A stretch of 33,681 nt of DNA, taken from positions 1-33,681 of the forward strand of contig JAFGJB010000064.1 of the NCBI GenBank assembly GCA_016929295.1, written 5' to 3'. Position 1 is the stretch's first letter. Each line of letters begins with the position of its first letter. The translations under genes and the position numbers were made by a program. The stretch comes from Candidatus Zhuqueibacterota bacterium. GTDB taxonomy: Bacteria > Zhuqueibacterota > Zhuqueibacteria > Residuimicrobiales > Krinioviventaceae. Below are positions 1 to 9,487 of the stretch, one piece after another. Under the pieces are notes generated by a model. That model had not been told where the DNA came from and did not search any database. It saw only the letters and a program-made list of their open reading frames with translations.

Positions 1-2972
1 AGATAGGCCTCACAGCGCGTCAGAATGCCGGCATCATTGCTATGATCGTCAAACTGCAGCGTCAGATAGGGTGCGCCGATGGTGTCGCGGATAAAGTGCT
101 TGATATAGGAATCCGGTCCACATTTGAAATTGGTGAAATAAATGATGTGCAAGTTGCCGGTCTTGCCGACGAATTTTGCCGCCTGCATAATTTGACGACC
201 GTAATTCCAGAACATATTCTCGTGATCTTCGTTAATTTTGATGCCTTGCAAAGGCAAAAAGTCCATGGGTATGACATTGATGCCATAATATTGACGCAAT
301 TTATCCGGCACATGCAGATTGATCCCGCCATCGTAGATGTTATAGGGGCGTCCGACAATGACGATGGCCTGCTGATGCCATTCGTTCAGCCATTGCAGCA
401 CCTGCAGACCTGTATCCCGAATCATCTGGCGGAACTGTCCCTGCATCGCGTAGGCTGACTCGATAGCGCGATCGCTGCTTTTTTTGGATACCCCGAGAAT
501 TTTTGCCACACCGTGCATCTCCCTTTTCACATACTCGATGCCGTCGCGAAAATGAATGACAGGTTTGAGGAGCTGCTCGATTCGCGTTTCATCGTCGATG
601 CTGTTTCGTATGACGAGCGACAGAGTCTGGCCCCAGGGGCACACCCATGATTCCTTTTCAGGTGTATCTGTTTCCGAATTAATGATTTGTGGCATAAAAA
701 CATAATCAACGTTTTTGCTGAGCAAATCGACGTAATGACCATGTCCGACGATGATCGGGAAACAGGGTTCAGCAATGCAGAGTTCGCGGCCGTCTGCGGC
801 CAATTTATTCGTCGTATCGGCGGATATGACGACCTGGGCGCCAATGTTTCTGAAATAGGCTCGCCAAAACGGAAAGCGATCGTAATAATACATGGCTTTG
901 GGAATGCCGATGCGAATGCCCAGTCCATCCGGACCAGGAATGTCTTGCCCCAGCCACTCGTCATGCAGCTTGAATAAATCCGCTATCGTCGCCTTTTGTG
1001 CGACCTTGCTTTTCTTTCGATAACGATCCGAACATTTGTCGCCCCAATAGCTCTTTTCACCGTCGATTGTGCACTCTTGAATATCGCAGTTGTTTGAACA
1101 GCCCTTGCAGGTGAACTGTCGAATCTTAAAATCGACATTCAGGTCAAAGCCGCGAAAGCGCGTCCGGCCCTTTTGCCGCTCCATCTTTGTCTGTGCCAGA
1201 AGAGCCGCGCCGATAGCGCCGATGACGCCGTTGTGCGGCGGCACGACGATCTCTTTGCCAAGCACTTTCGCAAAGGCAGCCGCAACAGCCTGGTTATAGG
1301 CGGTTCCGCCCTGAAAATAGATGAGATTGCCGATGTGTCGTCCGCGCACGACGCGATTGAGATAATTGTGCACGACCGCATAAGCAAGACCGGCGGCAAT
1401 ATCTTTCACCTCTCTGCCCTGCTGCATGTAAGCGGTCACGTCTTTTTCCATAAAAACAGTGCAACGTTCTCCGAGTCTGATCGGCTCGTCAGAGCTGAAA
1501 GCGAGGGCGGCAAAATCATCCACGATCGAAATACCGAGCTTGACGGCTTGTTCTTCGAGAAAGGAGCCGGTGCCGGCCGCACAGGCTTCGTTCATACTAA
1601 AATCCACGACAACGCCGTCGTCGATGGAGATGAATTTTGAATCTTGTCCGCCAATCTCAAAAATAGTCTCTACGGACTCCTTGAACAACATGCTGGCGAT
1701 GGCGGAGGCGCCTGTTTTATGGGCAGTAATTTCATCATGCACGGCGTCAGCACCAACGAGCTCGCCGATGAGATCGCGTCCGGAGCCTGTCGCACCAACG
1801 CTGAGGATTTGCACCTTGTCGCCCCACTTTTTCTGCCAGCGCGCCATTTCGCGCTGCACCACCTGGATGGGTTTGCCTGCAGTGCTTGTATAAATCTCAT
1901 CCATGACACGGTTCCGCTCATCCAGCAGAACAAGATTTGTGCTCACAGAGCCAATATCAAAGCCGAGATGGGCGCGAATGGGATAATCCATATCGGTATA
2001 GTCGATCTGTTGTCGACGCTGATTTTCGAAACGGACATTGGCGATATCGAGCTTGAGAGAGACGCTGTCTTTCGCAGGTGCACTTTTTGGCGCGATGGTC
2101 AATTTTGCCAACAATTGCGGCGTCAAGAGCGCTCCTTCTTGTAAAACGGCGCAACCGATGGCGCCCACATGATTGTGCAATGCGGGAACGATCAATTCCT
2201 CTGCCGTCAGATTAAAAAGGCTGCGCACGGCAGCGACGACGCCGCTGTTCGCGGCAACTCCCCCGACAAACACGACCGGAGGTTCGAGATGCTTGCCGCG
2301 CAGCACCGTGCCCTTGAAATTCCGCACAACCGCTTCGCACAAGCCTTTCAGGATCGCTCCAGGCGAATAACCGCGCTGTTGTGCATGAATCATATCCGTT
2401 TTGGCAAAGACAGAACACCGTCCGGCGATCGTCGCGCAACCCTCGGCCTGCAAGACGAGTGAGCCGATGTCATTGACGCGATAATTCATCCGCACTGCCT
2501 GTTGATCGATGAATGATCCCGTACCGGCGGCGCATTCGCCGTTTCGCTCATAGTCGAGAATTAACAGTTCGCCGTTTTCACTCAACTCCACTTTGAGATA
2601 GCGTGAAACGTCGCCGCCTATCTCGATGATCGTCCTGGCCGGCGCCAGCTCGATCGTGCCGCGAGCAATCGCTTTGAATTCGTTCACATAGGGGACATTC
2701 AGGAGTGTGGCGACGAGTTTGCCCTGCGAGCCAGTGACATTTAAAGAAACAGTCACATCCGTTGAGTATGCGTCGAAAAAGTCGCTCAAGAGCCGCTGCG
2801 CCGCCTTGACGGGTTGCCCATGAACGCTGACAGACTTGCTCAGACAACGTTTTTTGGCAACCACAGTCGTAAAGCCATCATGCGGCGTCTGCACATCAGC
2901 GGGCAGAATTGCGGCGAGTTTGGCGCTGACAGAACCCATATCCAGTCCAAGATGTATCACTGCGCTGCTCAA
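1..2972 (-). CDS. Fused acyl-CoA dehydratase activase-like protein (two BcrA/BadF/HgdC ATPase domains + DUF2229), partial
   Basis: The frame is open for about 990 codons and runs off the left edge, so the C-terminus is missing. Two ASKHA-type activator domains lie in tandem. The first begins LGLDMGSVSAK near residue 8, with Cys motifs ECAAGTGSF (~145) and GRCSVFAKTD (~182). The second begins LGFDIGSVSTN (~335), with ACAAGTGSF (~458) and ERCTVFMEKD (~499). A Cys cluster, CKGCSNNCDIQEC, follows at ~618, then a DUF2229-like segment from ~686 (IGIPKAMYYYDRFPFW, EPCFP, GHGHYVDLL). In HgdC-type activators the two Cys motifs bind a [4Fe-4S] cluster at the dimer interface and ATP hydrolysis drives electron transfer to a 2-hydroxyacyl-CoA dehydratase or related double-cubane partner; here both halves keep them. 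The start is TTG, preceded by GGA about 6 nt upstream; an in-frame TAA lies 21 nt upstream of it and no ATG lies between. Family membership is firm; the physiological substrate is unknown. Confidence 0.9.
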   Translation of the reverse strand, partial: MSSAVIHLGLDMGSVSAKLAAILPADVQTPHDGFTTVVAKKRCLSKSVSVHGQPVKAAQRLLSDFFDAYSTDVTVSLNVTGSQGKLVATLLNVPYVNEFKAIARGTIELAPARTIIEIGGDVSRYLKVELSENGELLILDYERNGECAAGTGSFIDQQAVRMNYRVNDIGSLVLQAEGCATIAGRCSVFAKTDMIHAQQRGYSPGAILKGLCEAVVRNFKGTVLRGKHLEPPVVFVGGVAANSGVVAAVRSLFNLTAEELIVPALHNHVGAIGCAVLQEGALLTPQLLAKLTIAPKSAPAKDSVSLKLDIANVRFENQRRQQIDYTDMDYPIRAHLGFDIGSVSTNLVLLDERNRVMDEIYTSTAGKPIQVVQREMARWQKKWGDKVQILSVGATGSGRDLIGELVGADAVHDEITAHKTGASAIASMLFKESVETIFEIGGQDSKFISIDDGVVVDFSMNEACAAGTGSFLEEQAVKLGISIVDDFAALAFSSDEPIRLGERCTVFMEKDVTAYMQQGREVKDIAAGLAYAVVHNYLNRVVRGRHIGNLIYFQGGTAYNQAVAAAFAKVLGKEIVVPPHNGVIGAIGAALLAQTKMERQKGRTRFRGFDLNVDFKIRQFTCKGCSNNCDIQECTIDGEKSYWGDKCSDRYRKKSKVAQKATIADLFKLHDEWLGQDIPGPDGLGIRIGIPKAMYYYDRFPFWRAYFRNIGAQVVISADTTNKLAADGRELCIAEPCFPIIVGHGHYVDLLSKNVDYVFMPQIINSETDTPEKESWVCPWGQTLSLVIRNSIDDETRIEQLLKPVIHFRDGIEYVKREMHGVAKILGVSKKSSDRAIESAYAMQGQFRQMIRDTGLQVLQWLNEWHQQAIVIVGRPYNIYDGGINLHVPDKLRQYYGINVIPMDFLPLQGIKINEDHENMFWNYGRQIMQAAKFVGKTGNLHIIYFTNFKCGPDSYIKHFIRDTIGAPYLTLQFDDHSNDAGILTRCEAY

Positions 2973-3007
2973 ATTTTTTCCATATTTACTTTACCATATC
3001 GAGTGAG

Positions 3008-3036
3008 AAGATAAGAATCGTAAGAATTGGATTCAA
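3008..3036 (-). promoter_or_regulatory. Candidate sigma-70-like promoter for the activase gene
   Basis: On the minus strand, TTGAAT (3036-3031) and TATCTT (3013-3008) are separated by exactly 17 bp. Each matches four of six consensus positions. The site lies about 35 bp upstream of the TTG start at 2972 and just downstream of the terminator at 3080-3119, where a new transcription unit would be expected. This rests on sequence match and position only. Confidence 0.4.
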
Positions 3037-3079
3037 GCCTATTTACATCGATTGCCATCGCACAAATCAATCTCGCGAT

Positions 3080-3119
3080 AAAAAAAATCCCGATGTCATC
3101 AATATGCTGACATCGGGAT
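3080..3119 (-). terminator. Intrinsic terminator after the subtilase gene
   Basis: A perfect 12-bp inverted repeat (ATCCCGATGTCA at 3087-3098 against TGACATCGGGAT at 3108-3119) has a 9-nt loop. On the minus strand it is followed by a run of eight T (3087-3080, the first overlapping the stem base). It starts 23 bp past the stop of the subtilase gene and separates it from the activase gene. Confidence 0.92.
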
Positions 3120-3142
3120 GTGAATTGTGCAGCAAATACACA

Positions 3143-4525
3143 CTATGGTGTGGGCAGCACACTTTCGACAGCGGTGCGAAGGTTCAGTCGCCCACCAGTG
3201 ACGATCTTGTTGGTGAAATCGTCGAGCGGATCCACAGTGCTGAACAACGCAGTTTTCAGTCCGTCGATAGTGAGATCAGGTTTGACCGATAGCAGCAAGG
3301 CGGCCGCGCCGGCGATATGGGGCGCCGCCATGGAGGTGCCGGACAGCGACGCATAGCTGTTTCCCGGCACGGTGCTGAGAATGTTTTTACCGGGCGCCGC
3401 GATGTCAACCGTCGTCTTGCCATAGTTGGAACCCGGCACGGCGGCAACGGCATTTGAACAGACGAAACCACAACCATCGTCCCCGCCGCTGCTGCCCCAC
3501 AGCGCCCGTTTGTCACCATGATCCGATGCGGCGACCGCGACAACATTCGCCACCTCATAATTGGACGGATAATGTGGGATGGCATCGTTGTCGGTGCCAT
3601 CATTGCCGGCCGCAGCAACAAAAAGAATGCCGCGGTCGCTCGCTTTTTGGATGGCGTCTTCCATGGCCTGCGAGAATCCACCGCCGCCCCAGCTATTGCT
3701 CATAACATGAACGCCCAGAGCGGTGGCGTATTCGATCGCCTTGATCGCATCTGCTGACGATCCACTGCCATTGCTGTCAAGAAATTTGAGCGGCACCATT
3801 TTGACATTCCAGTTGACGCCGACAACACCGACGCCATTATTGCCAACAGCGCCTATTGATCCGGCGCAATGGGTGCCGTGCATATTGTCATCATAGGCAT
3901 CGTTGCTGTTATCGACGAAATTCCAGCCCTTCCAGTCGTCCACTTTTCCGTTACCGTCATTATCGACATGGTCGCCAGTGGATGGATCATTCGGATTGGA
4001 CCAGGCATCTTCGGCGGGATTGGTATAGATATTTGAAGCCAAGTCCGCATGCGTATAGTCGATGCCGGTATCGATCACCCCGACGAGAACCTCAGTACTG
4101 CCGGTCGCAAGATCCCAGGCGGTCGTGGCGCTGATATCCGCACCGGCCAGACCGCCCGTCTGACCGCTGTTCAGCATGGCCCATAAATCATTGAACTTGG
4201 GATCATTGGGAATCACCATCGTCGTGTAAATGTAGTTGGGCTCAGCATAGATGACATTGGGAAGCGCGGAAAATTCTTCAACTGCTTTTTTCACGGATTT
4301 CGCTGTTGTGATTTTTAGATGATAAACATCGACGAAAGGCAACCGCTCAACAGCCTCAGCGCCGATCTGAACCATTGCACTATTTACATCCTGAGCAGTT
4401 ATGGCGGTGGAAAATTTGACGAGCAGCTCGCCTTCGACATATTCCGGCGCTTTCGGCTGGTTTACAGCTGCGCTGATAATGATCGTGAGAACAGCGAGAC
4501 CGATAAAATAGAGACCCTTTCTCAT
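3143..4525 (-). CDS. Secreted subtilisin-like serine protease (peptidase S8)
   Basis: This is a 460-residue subtilase with an intact catalytic set: Asp in VIDTGID (~152), His in HGTHCAG (~216), oxyanion Asn in AAAGN (~308) and Ser in SGTSMAAPH (~398). Residues 1-22 form a signal peptide (MRKGLYFIGLAVLTIIISAA). Residues ~29-100 look like an N-terminal inhibitory propeptide ending in NVIYAEPNYIY. Before the catalytic His there is an acidic DNDGNGKVDDWKGWNF loop, probably Ca-binding, as in many bacterial subtilases. An unusual ~20-residue Gly/Cys-rich insertion (WGSSGGDDGCGFVC) precedes SNYG..VDIAAPG. No C-terminal sorting domain is visible. The start at 4525 is chosen because AGGAGG lies 7 nt upstream; an ATG nine codons earlier lacks this. 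The gene lies 39 bp downstream of the FNR gene, probably cotranscribed, and ends at a strong terminator. Confidence 0.93.
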   Translation of the reverse strand: MRKGLYFIGLAVLTIIISAAVNQPKAPEYVEGELLVKFSTAITAQDVNSAMVQIGAEAVERLPFVDVYHLKITTAKSVKKAVEEFSALPNVIYAEPNYIYTTMVIPNDPKFNDLWAMLNSGQTGGLAGADISATTAWDLATGSTEVLVGVIDTGIDYTHADLASNIYTNPAEDAWSNPNDPSTGDHVDNDGNGKVDDWKGWNFVDNSNDAYDDNMHGTHCAGSIGAVGNNGVGVVGVNWNVKMVPLKFLDSNGSGSSADAIKAIEYATALGVHVMSNSWGGGGFSQAMEDAIQKASDRGILFVAAAGNDGTDNDAIPHYPSNYEVANVVAVAASDHGDKRALWGSSGGDDGCGFVCSNAVAAVPGSNYGKTTVDIAAPGKNILSTVPGNSYASLSGTSMAAPHIAGAAALLLSVKPDLTIDGLKTALFSTVDPLDDFTNKIVTGGRLNLRTAVESVLPTP

Positions 4526-4564
4526 GGTGGAACCTCCTTGTTCGTTCGACACTCTGATGATGAA

Positions 4565-5284
4565 TTAGTATCCCCAAAATGATTCCGCGAGGATATGGCC
4601 CTGATCGACATTTTTCTTCTTGAGAATCTCGCTCACAGCCGTGACCATGGCCTGCGGTCCGCAGACGTAAAAAGTGACGACGGTCAGATCCGGCACATAG
4701 TCCGAGATGAAAGCGGCATCAATTTGTCGACGTTCGCCCGACCAGGTGACATCAGGCTTTTTATCACCCGTTATCGTCTGCACATAAGTGAATTTATCCG
4801 GATGTTGTCGCTCAACATCGAGGAAAAAATCGTGATAGGCAATTTCGGCAACGGAATTATTTGAGAACAGCAAAATGATCGGCTGCTGCAGCTGTCGATT
4901 CACCGCGTCCATGATCATGCTGCGGAACGGCGTTATGCCAATGCCGCCCGCAATCAACACCGCCGGCCGCGATTCGTCGCGAATCAACTCTCCGCTCGGT
5001 TCGGTGATCTCAACGGCCTGTTGGTTTTTCGCCGCGATCGTTCTCTTGAAACCGCTGCCCGTCTTTCGGGTTGCCATATGCAGATTTTCTTCACCTGGCG
5101 CAGAAGCGATGGTGAAGGTCCGGCGACCGCCTCTTTTGTCGTCAAAGAGCAGTTCGATCAATCGCACGCTTGTATGCTGACCGGCTTTAAAATCAAAGCC
5201 GGCCGGCCGCCGTAAGACAAATTCCATAGTGTTTTCGGCTATATCGCGCCTGTCAATCAAGGACGTAACAAATTTTTTAAGCAT
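4565..5284 (-). CDS. FNR-family FAD/NAD(P)-binding oxidoreductase
   Basis: This 239-residue flavin reductase has the ferredoxin-NADP reductase fold. An FAD-binding beta-barrel covers residues ~1-100, with RRTFTIASAP as the flavin motif. An NAD(P)-binding half follows, with AGGIGITPFRSMI (~112-124) and FYVCGPQAMV (~208). The protein ends in an aromatic tail, ESFWGY, typical of residues that stack on the flavin. There is no ferredoxin or globin domain, so its electron partner is separate and unknown. AAGGAG lies only 2 nt before the ATG, closer than usual. The gene follows rnr after 54 bp without an evident terminator and precedes the subtilase by 39 bp. A link between the reductase and the protease is not obvious and may be just shared transcription. 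Confidence 0.87.
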   Translation of the reverse strand: MLKKFVTSLIDRRDIAENTMEFVLRRPAGFDFKAGQHTSVRLIELLFDDKRGGRRTFTIASAPGEENLHMATRKTGSGFKRTIAAKNQQAVEITEPSGELIRDESRPAVLIAGGIGITPFRSMIMDAVNRQLQQPIILLFSNNSVAEIAYHDFFLDVERQHPDKFTYVQTITGDKKPDVTWSGERRQIDAAFISDYVPDLTVVTFYVCGPQAMVTAVSEILKKKNVDQGHILAESFWGY

Positions 5285-5338
5285 TTCTCCTTCTGCGTGT
5301 AAAGGATCTTATTGAAGATACCCGGGCAAAAAGATATT

Positions 5339-7444
5339 CTATTCCGACATAACAAAATCGATCAGATTTTCATTCCGATCAACCCGCACGACCCTGACTT
5401 TAATTTTTTCCGAAAGTTTGTATTCGACACCTGACTTTTGCCCATAGATACGATAATGCTGATCATCCACAATATAATAGTCATCATCCAGTGAGGTGAT
5501 GTGCACAAGGCCGTCGAGCTGGAATTCCGGCAGCAACACAAAAAAACCAAAATTGACAATTCTGATGATGATCCCTTCGAATACGTCCTGCATATGTCGC
5601 TCAAGGAATTGCAGCTGCTTGAGCTTGATGCTGTCGCGTTCAGCATTTTGGGCACGAATCTCGTTGCTCGTCGATTTTTGGCAAATTTGTTCAATCTCCT
5701 GATAGAATGCCGGCGATTCGTCAAAATCTCTATTTGCATATTTTTTCAGTAAACGATGTACGATCAAGTCGGGATAACGTCGGATCGGTGAGGTGAAATG
5801 CGTATAATAGCGATAGGCCAGACCGAAATGTCCGACATTCTCCGGGCTGTACTTTGCTTTCATCATGGTTCGCAGCAGCTGATCCTGCAAGACGGTCGAC
5901 GCCGGGTGTTCCTGAAACTGGGCGGCAACGTTCTGAAAGAATCGCGGCGATATTTTCGCTGGCGGCGAAAAATCCATGCCAAAGGCGTGCGCCACTTGCA
6001 GCAACTCCATGACGCTCTGTTTATCCGGACTCTCATGAATTCGATAGATGAACGGCAATTCCTTCTGCAACTTTTCTTTCAGAACGATGCCGACGTGTTT
6101 GGCCACCGTTTCATTTGCGAGCAGCATGAATTCTTCAATCAGCCGATGTGAATCGAGTCGCAGTCGCTTTTTAATCTCGATGGGTTCGCCTTTTTCGTTG
6201 AGCGGGATCTCAACCTCGACGGTGTCAAAATCAATGCTGCCGCGATTCCTGCGGTTGCGAATGAGCAACTGCGATAACTTGTGCATCTCGCGCAGCTTTG
6301 TGACAAACGGGCTATCCAGCTCCCCATCGATTATTTTTTGCACCTGATGATAATTGAACCGCTTTTTGCTGCTAATGACGGATTCTTTAATATCATAGGA
6401 TGTAACCTTGCCCTCTTTTGACAGCATCATGAACACACTGAAAGTGAGCTTTGCAGCCCCCTCTTTGAGGCTGCACAAATCATTTGAGAGTTGTTCGGGC
6501 AGCATCGGTATGACTCGATCGACAAGATACACCGACGTCCCCCGCTCCAGGGCTTCTCGATCCAATGCGGAATTTTGCGTCACATAATGACTCACGTCGG
6601 CAATGTGCACTCCGAGCCGCCACTGGCCGTCGTCCGTTTGGTCAAGAGAAACCGCATCATCAAAATCCTTGGCATCTTCAGGATCAATGGTGAATATAGT
6701 ATCCTGGCGCAAATCAACGCGGCGATTCAATTCATTCTGAGCGAGATCATCGGCAATTTGTTCCACTTGCTGCAGCACGGAATCGGCAAAGCGCGTTGAA
6801 ATCTCGTGCTGATGAACGATCGACAGGACATCGACACCGACATCTTCTGGAAAGCCGAGGACCTGGATGACTCGCCCGGACGGATTGAGGCCGCGATGTT
6901 CCCACTGTTCAATTTGACAGACAACTTTTTGTCCCTCCCGGGCGCCAAGCTCCTCCCCCGGGGCAATGATGACATCGCGCTGCAATTTTAAATCATCTGG
7001 CACGATATAGCCATATTTTCGTCCCCGGCGAAATGTGCCGACGATTGTTTGGCGGGAGCGTTCGAGCACCTCGACTATCTGGCCTTCGGCATTTTTACCG
7101 GACGTTTTGGCGAACAGGCGGACGCGCACTTTGTCTTTGTGCAATGCCTGTCCCATGTTTTTCATGCTGATGAAAACGTCATCGCCTGCATCCTGTGATA
7201 CAAAGCCATATCCCTGAGAGTTGACGCGCAATTCACCGACAATCTCGTTCGATTTCCGGATCGAAAAACGATTCTTTTTCACCTTGACAAGTTCGCCATC
7301 GCTCACGAGTTCATCCAGGACTGCACGAAGCCCCTGGTATCTGCCGGGCGGCACCTTCAGTCGTCGTTGAATTTCCTTCGCCCGATAGGAACGCAAAGGT
7401 TCGTACCTGCAAAGCTCAATGACTTTTTTCGATAATTCATTCAT
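5339..7444 (-). CDS. rnr: Ribonuclease R (RNase II/VacB family exoribonuclease)
   Basis: This 701-residue 3'-to-5' exoribonuclease has the domain order of RNase R: an N-terminal winged-helix segment (~1-65), cold-shock-type OB domains (~70-210), the RNB catalytic domain from ~240, and a C-terminal S1 domain (~620-700, FEGIIIRIVNFGFFVLLPE). The RNB signature TIDPEDAKDFDDAV (~250-263) carries the metal-binding Asp cluster, and SNDLCSL and HFTSPIRRYPDL are also typical. It degrades structured RNA and takes part in mRNA and rRNA turnover. It lacks the basic Lys-rich tail of the 813-residue E. coli enzyme; the last residues are VDRNENLIDFVMSE. The gene lies 52 bp downstream of prmC in a translation-related run. 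Confidence 0.96.
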   Translation of the reverse strand: MNELSKKVIELCRYEPLRSYRAKEIQRRLKVPPGRYQGLRAVLDELVSDGELVKVKKNRFSIRKSNEIVGELRVNSQGYGFVSQDAGDDVFISMKNMGQALHKDKVRVRLFAKTSGKNAEGQIVEVLERSRQTIVGTFRRGRKYGYIVPDDLKLQRDVIIAPGEELGAREGQKVVCQIEQWEHRGLNPSGRVIQVLGFPEDVGVDVLSIVHQHEISTRFADSVLQQVEQIADDLAQNELNRRVDLRQDTIFTIDPEDAKDFDDAVSLDQTDDGQWRLGVHIADVSHYVTQNSALDREALERGTSVYLVDRVIPMLPEQLSNDLCSLKEGAAKLTFSVFMMLSKEGKVTSYDIKESVISSKKRFNYHQVQKIIDGELDSPFVTKLREMHKLSQLLIRNRRNRGSIDFDTVEVEIPLNEKGEPIEIKKRLRLDSHRLIEEFMLLANETVAKHVGIVLKEKLQKELPFIYRIHESPDKQSVMELLQVAHAFGMDFSPPAKISPRFFQNVAAQFQEHPASTVLQDQLLRTMMKAKYSPENVGHFGLAYRYYTHFTSPIRRYPDLIVHRLLKKYANRDFDESPAFYQEIEQICQKSTSNEIRAQNAERDSIKLKQLQFLERHMQDVFEGIIIRIVNFGFFVLLPEFQLDGLVHITSLDDDYYIVDDQHYRIYGQKSGVEYKLSEKIKVRVVRVDRNENLIDFVMSE

Positions 7445-7496
7445 CCGTCACCCACTTGATTGTCGACATGATCGTTTGAATTGCGATAGAGCATGA

Positions 7497-8396
7497 TCAA
7501 TTCCGTGCCCACTGCATTTTTATGACTCTATTTTTTCCCGCCAAATCATTATAGATGCTGATCCCGGAAAAACCGCAATCCGCATAGATATTTTTCACGC
7601 TCGCCGCTTGGCGCTCGCCGATTTCGAAAAATACGTAACCCCCTTGTTTCAGCAGCGTCGGCGCTATGTTGGCAAACTTGCGATAAAAGTCAAGTCCATC
7701 GTTGCCACTCAGCAGGCTGATTTTGGGCTCATAATTTTTAATCTCGGGCTGCAGACTCTCATATTCTGAAAATCCGATGTAGGGAGGATTGCAGACGACA
7801 AAATCAAAAGCCCGCGAGTATTCTGCAGGCCATGGTTTGAGGGCATCCAGTTCCTTGAGCTTGACATCCACTTCATGAGCCTGCGCATTGCCATAGGCTA
7901 TCTTGAGAGCATCGCGTGAGATATCCACAGCCGTGAGGATCGTGTTTTCGATATTTTTGGCGATTGAAATAGCAATGTTGCCAGAGCCGGCGCCGACATC
8001 CACTATCTGAATGTCAGTCTGATCCGCATATTGCGCCGAACAATGTTCGATGACTTTTTCGACCAGCAGCTCCGTTTCCGGTCGTGGGATGAAGACATCT
8101 TGCGTGACTTTGAATGGCAGGGAATAAAATTCTGTCTCCCCCAAAATATACTGCAACGGCTCATGCGCCATCCGTCGTTTGAGCAGCGCTCGGCACACGT
8201 TCAGCTCGTCCGCTGTGAGCGGTTTATCAAAATTGGTATAGAGTTCAACTCGAGACAAACCGAGTGCATGGCTTAACAACCGTTCGGCATTGAGTCGAGC
8301 ATCTTCAAATTCTCTTTCAGACAAATAGTCAGTCGTGGTATTGAGCAACTCGATGAGTCGCCATTTTTTATTTTTCTCGACTGACACCTGACTCAT
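7497..8396 (-). CDS. prmC: Peptide chain release factor N5-glutamine methyltransferase
   Basis: This 299-residue SAM-dependent methyltransferase (HemK/PrmC) modifies the Gln of the GGQ motif in release factors RF1 and RF2. The N-terminal helical domain covers ~1-100, followed by [10 protein letters not shown] (~122), the SAM-binding [15 protein letters not shown] (~155) and the catalytic/Gln-binding NPPY (~200). The length is typical. Its ATG overlaps the prfA stop codon by 4 bp (ATGA), so the enzyme is translationally coupled to its own substrate, a widespread bacterial arrangement. Confidence 0.97.
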   Translation of the reverse strand: MSQVSVEKNKKWRLIELLNTTTDYLSEREFEDARLNAERLLSHALGLSRVELYTNFDKPLTADELNVCRALLKRRMAHEPLQYILGETEFYSLPFKVTQDVFIPRPETELLVEKVIEHCSAQYADQTDIQIVDVGAGSGNIAISIAKNIENTILTAVDISRDALKIAYGNAQAHEVDVKLKELDALKPWPAEYSRAFDFVVCNPPYIGFSEYESLQPEIKNYEPKISLLSGNDGLDFYRKFANIAPTLLKQGGYVFFEIGERQAASVKNIYADCGFSGISIYNDLAGKNRVIKMQWARN

Positions 8397-9460
8397 TCCA
8401 TATATTTCAGTTTTTCTGTACGGTCGGCCAGCTTTAGTTGTGCAGTGAATTCGCGCAAATCCCCTTGCAACGTTTCTTCAAGGCGGTAGAGCGTCAGTCC
8501 GATGCGATGATCAGTGACGCGCCCTTGCGGGAAATTATAGGTTCTTATCTTGGCGCTCCGGTCGCCGGTGCTCACCATGGAACGGCGCTCGGCGGTCAAT
8601 TTGGCCTGCTCGGCCTCGAGCGCTCTATCATACAGACGGGCGCGCAAAACTTTTAATGCTTTGGCGCGATTTTTATGCTGAGATTTTTCATCCTGGCAGG
8701 TGACGACCAATCCGGTTGGAATATGCGTGATGCGCACGGCGGAATCAGTCGTATTGACGCTCTGCCCGCCGGGGCCAGAGGATCGATAAACATCAATGCG
8801 CAGATCATTCGCATCGATATCAACATCAATCTCCTCGGCTTCCGGAAGGACCGCGACCGAAGCGGCGGAGGTATGAATTCGACCGCTGGCTTCGGTGCTG
8901 GGAACGCGTTGAACGCGATGCACGCCGGCCTCATATTTCATCATGCCATAGACATCATCACCCGTCACACTAAAGATGATCTCCCGAAATCCGCCGATAC
9001 CCTGAGGATTTGAAGAGATGATCTCTGTTTTCCAGCCGTTGTGTTCAGCGTAATATTCATACATTCGAAAAAGATCACCTGCGAACAGGCCGGCTTCTTC
9101 GCCACCAGTGCCGGCGCGAATCTCGACGATCGCATTCCGAGCATCACGAGGATCTTTGGGAAGGAGAAGAGTTTTGAGCTCCTCCTCCATGTATTCCTTT
9201 TTCTCCTTCAGTTCTGCAAGCTCGCTTTCCGCCAACTCTCTCAGTTCGGCGTCATTTTCTTCAGTGAGCAGTTGTTGCGTGCTGCCCGCATCCGCGACTA
9301 TCTTTTTGTAGGCGCGAATTGCCTCGACAACTTTTGACAACTCGGCCTCCTGGCGAGCCAATTCACGATACATTTTTTGCTTTTGAATGACGGCGGGATC
9401 ACTCAGCTTCCTCTCGATCTCGAGGTATCGTTTTTCCACATTTTCAAGCTTTTCTAACAC
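8393..9460 (-). CDS. prfA: Peptide chain release factor 1
   Basis: RF1 recognises UAA and UAG and triggers peptidyl-tRNA hydrolysis. The 355-residue length is typical. The codon-recognition tripeptide follows the RF1 PxT pattern ([13 protein letters not shown]), not the SPF of RF2. The hydrolysis motif is [10 protein letters not shown], with GGQ near residue 230. The start is GTG with AAGGA 5 nt upstream. The gene sits between DUF1385 and prmC and overlaps prmC by 4 bp. Ten residues of basic/acidic coiled segment near 90-110 ([15 protein letters not shown]) belong to the usual N-terminal helical domain. Confidence 0.97.
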   Translation of the reverse strand: MLEKLENVEKRYLEIERKLSDPAVIQKQKMYRELARQEAELSKVVEAIRAYKKIVADAGSTQQLLTEENDAELRELAESELAELKEKKEYMEEELKTLLLPKDPRDARNAIVEIRAGTGGEEAGLFAGDLFRMYEYYAEHNGWKTEIISSNPQGIGGFREIIFSVTGDDVYGMMKYEAGVHRVQRVPSTEASGRIHTSAASVAVLPEAEEIDVDIDANDLRIDVYRSSGPGGQSVNTTDSAVRITHIPTGLVVTCQDEKSQHKNRAKALKVLRARLYDRALEAEQAKLTAERRSMVSTGDRSAKIRTYNFPQGRVTDHRIGLTLYRLEETLQGDLREFTAQLKLADRTEKLKYME

Positions 9461-9487
9461 AGAGTCCTTCGATTTAGCAGATCAGAA

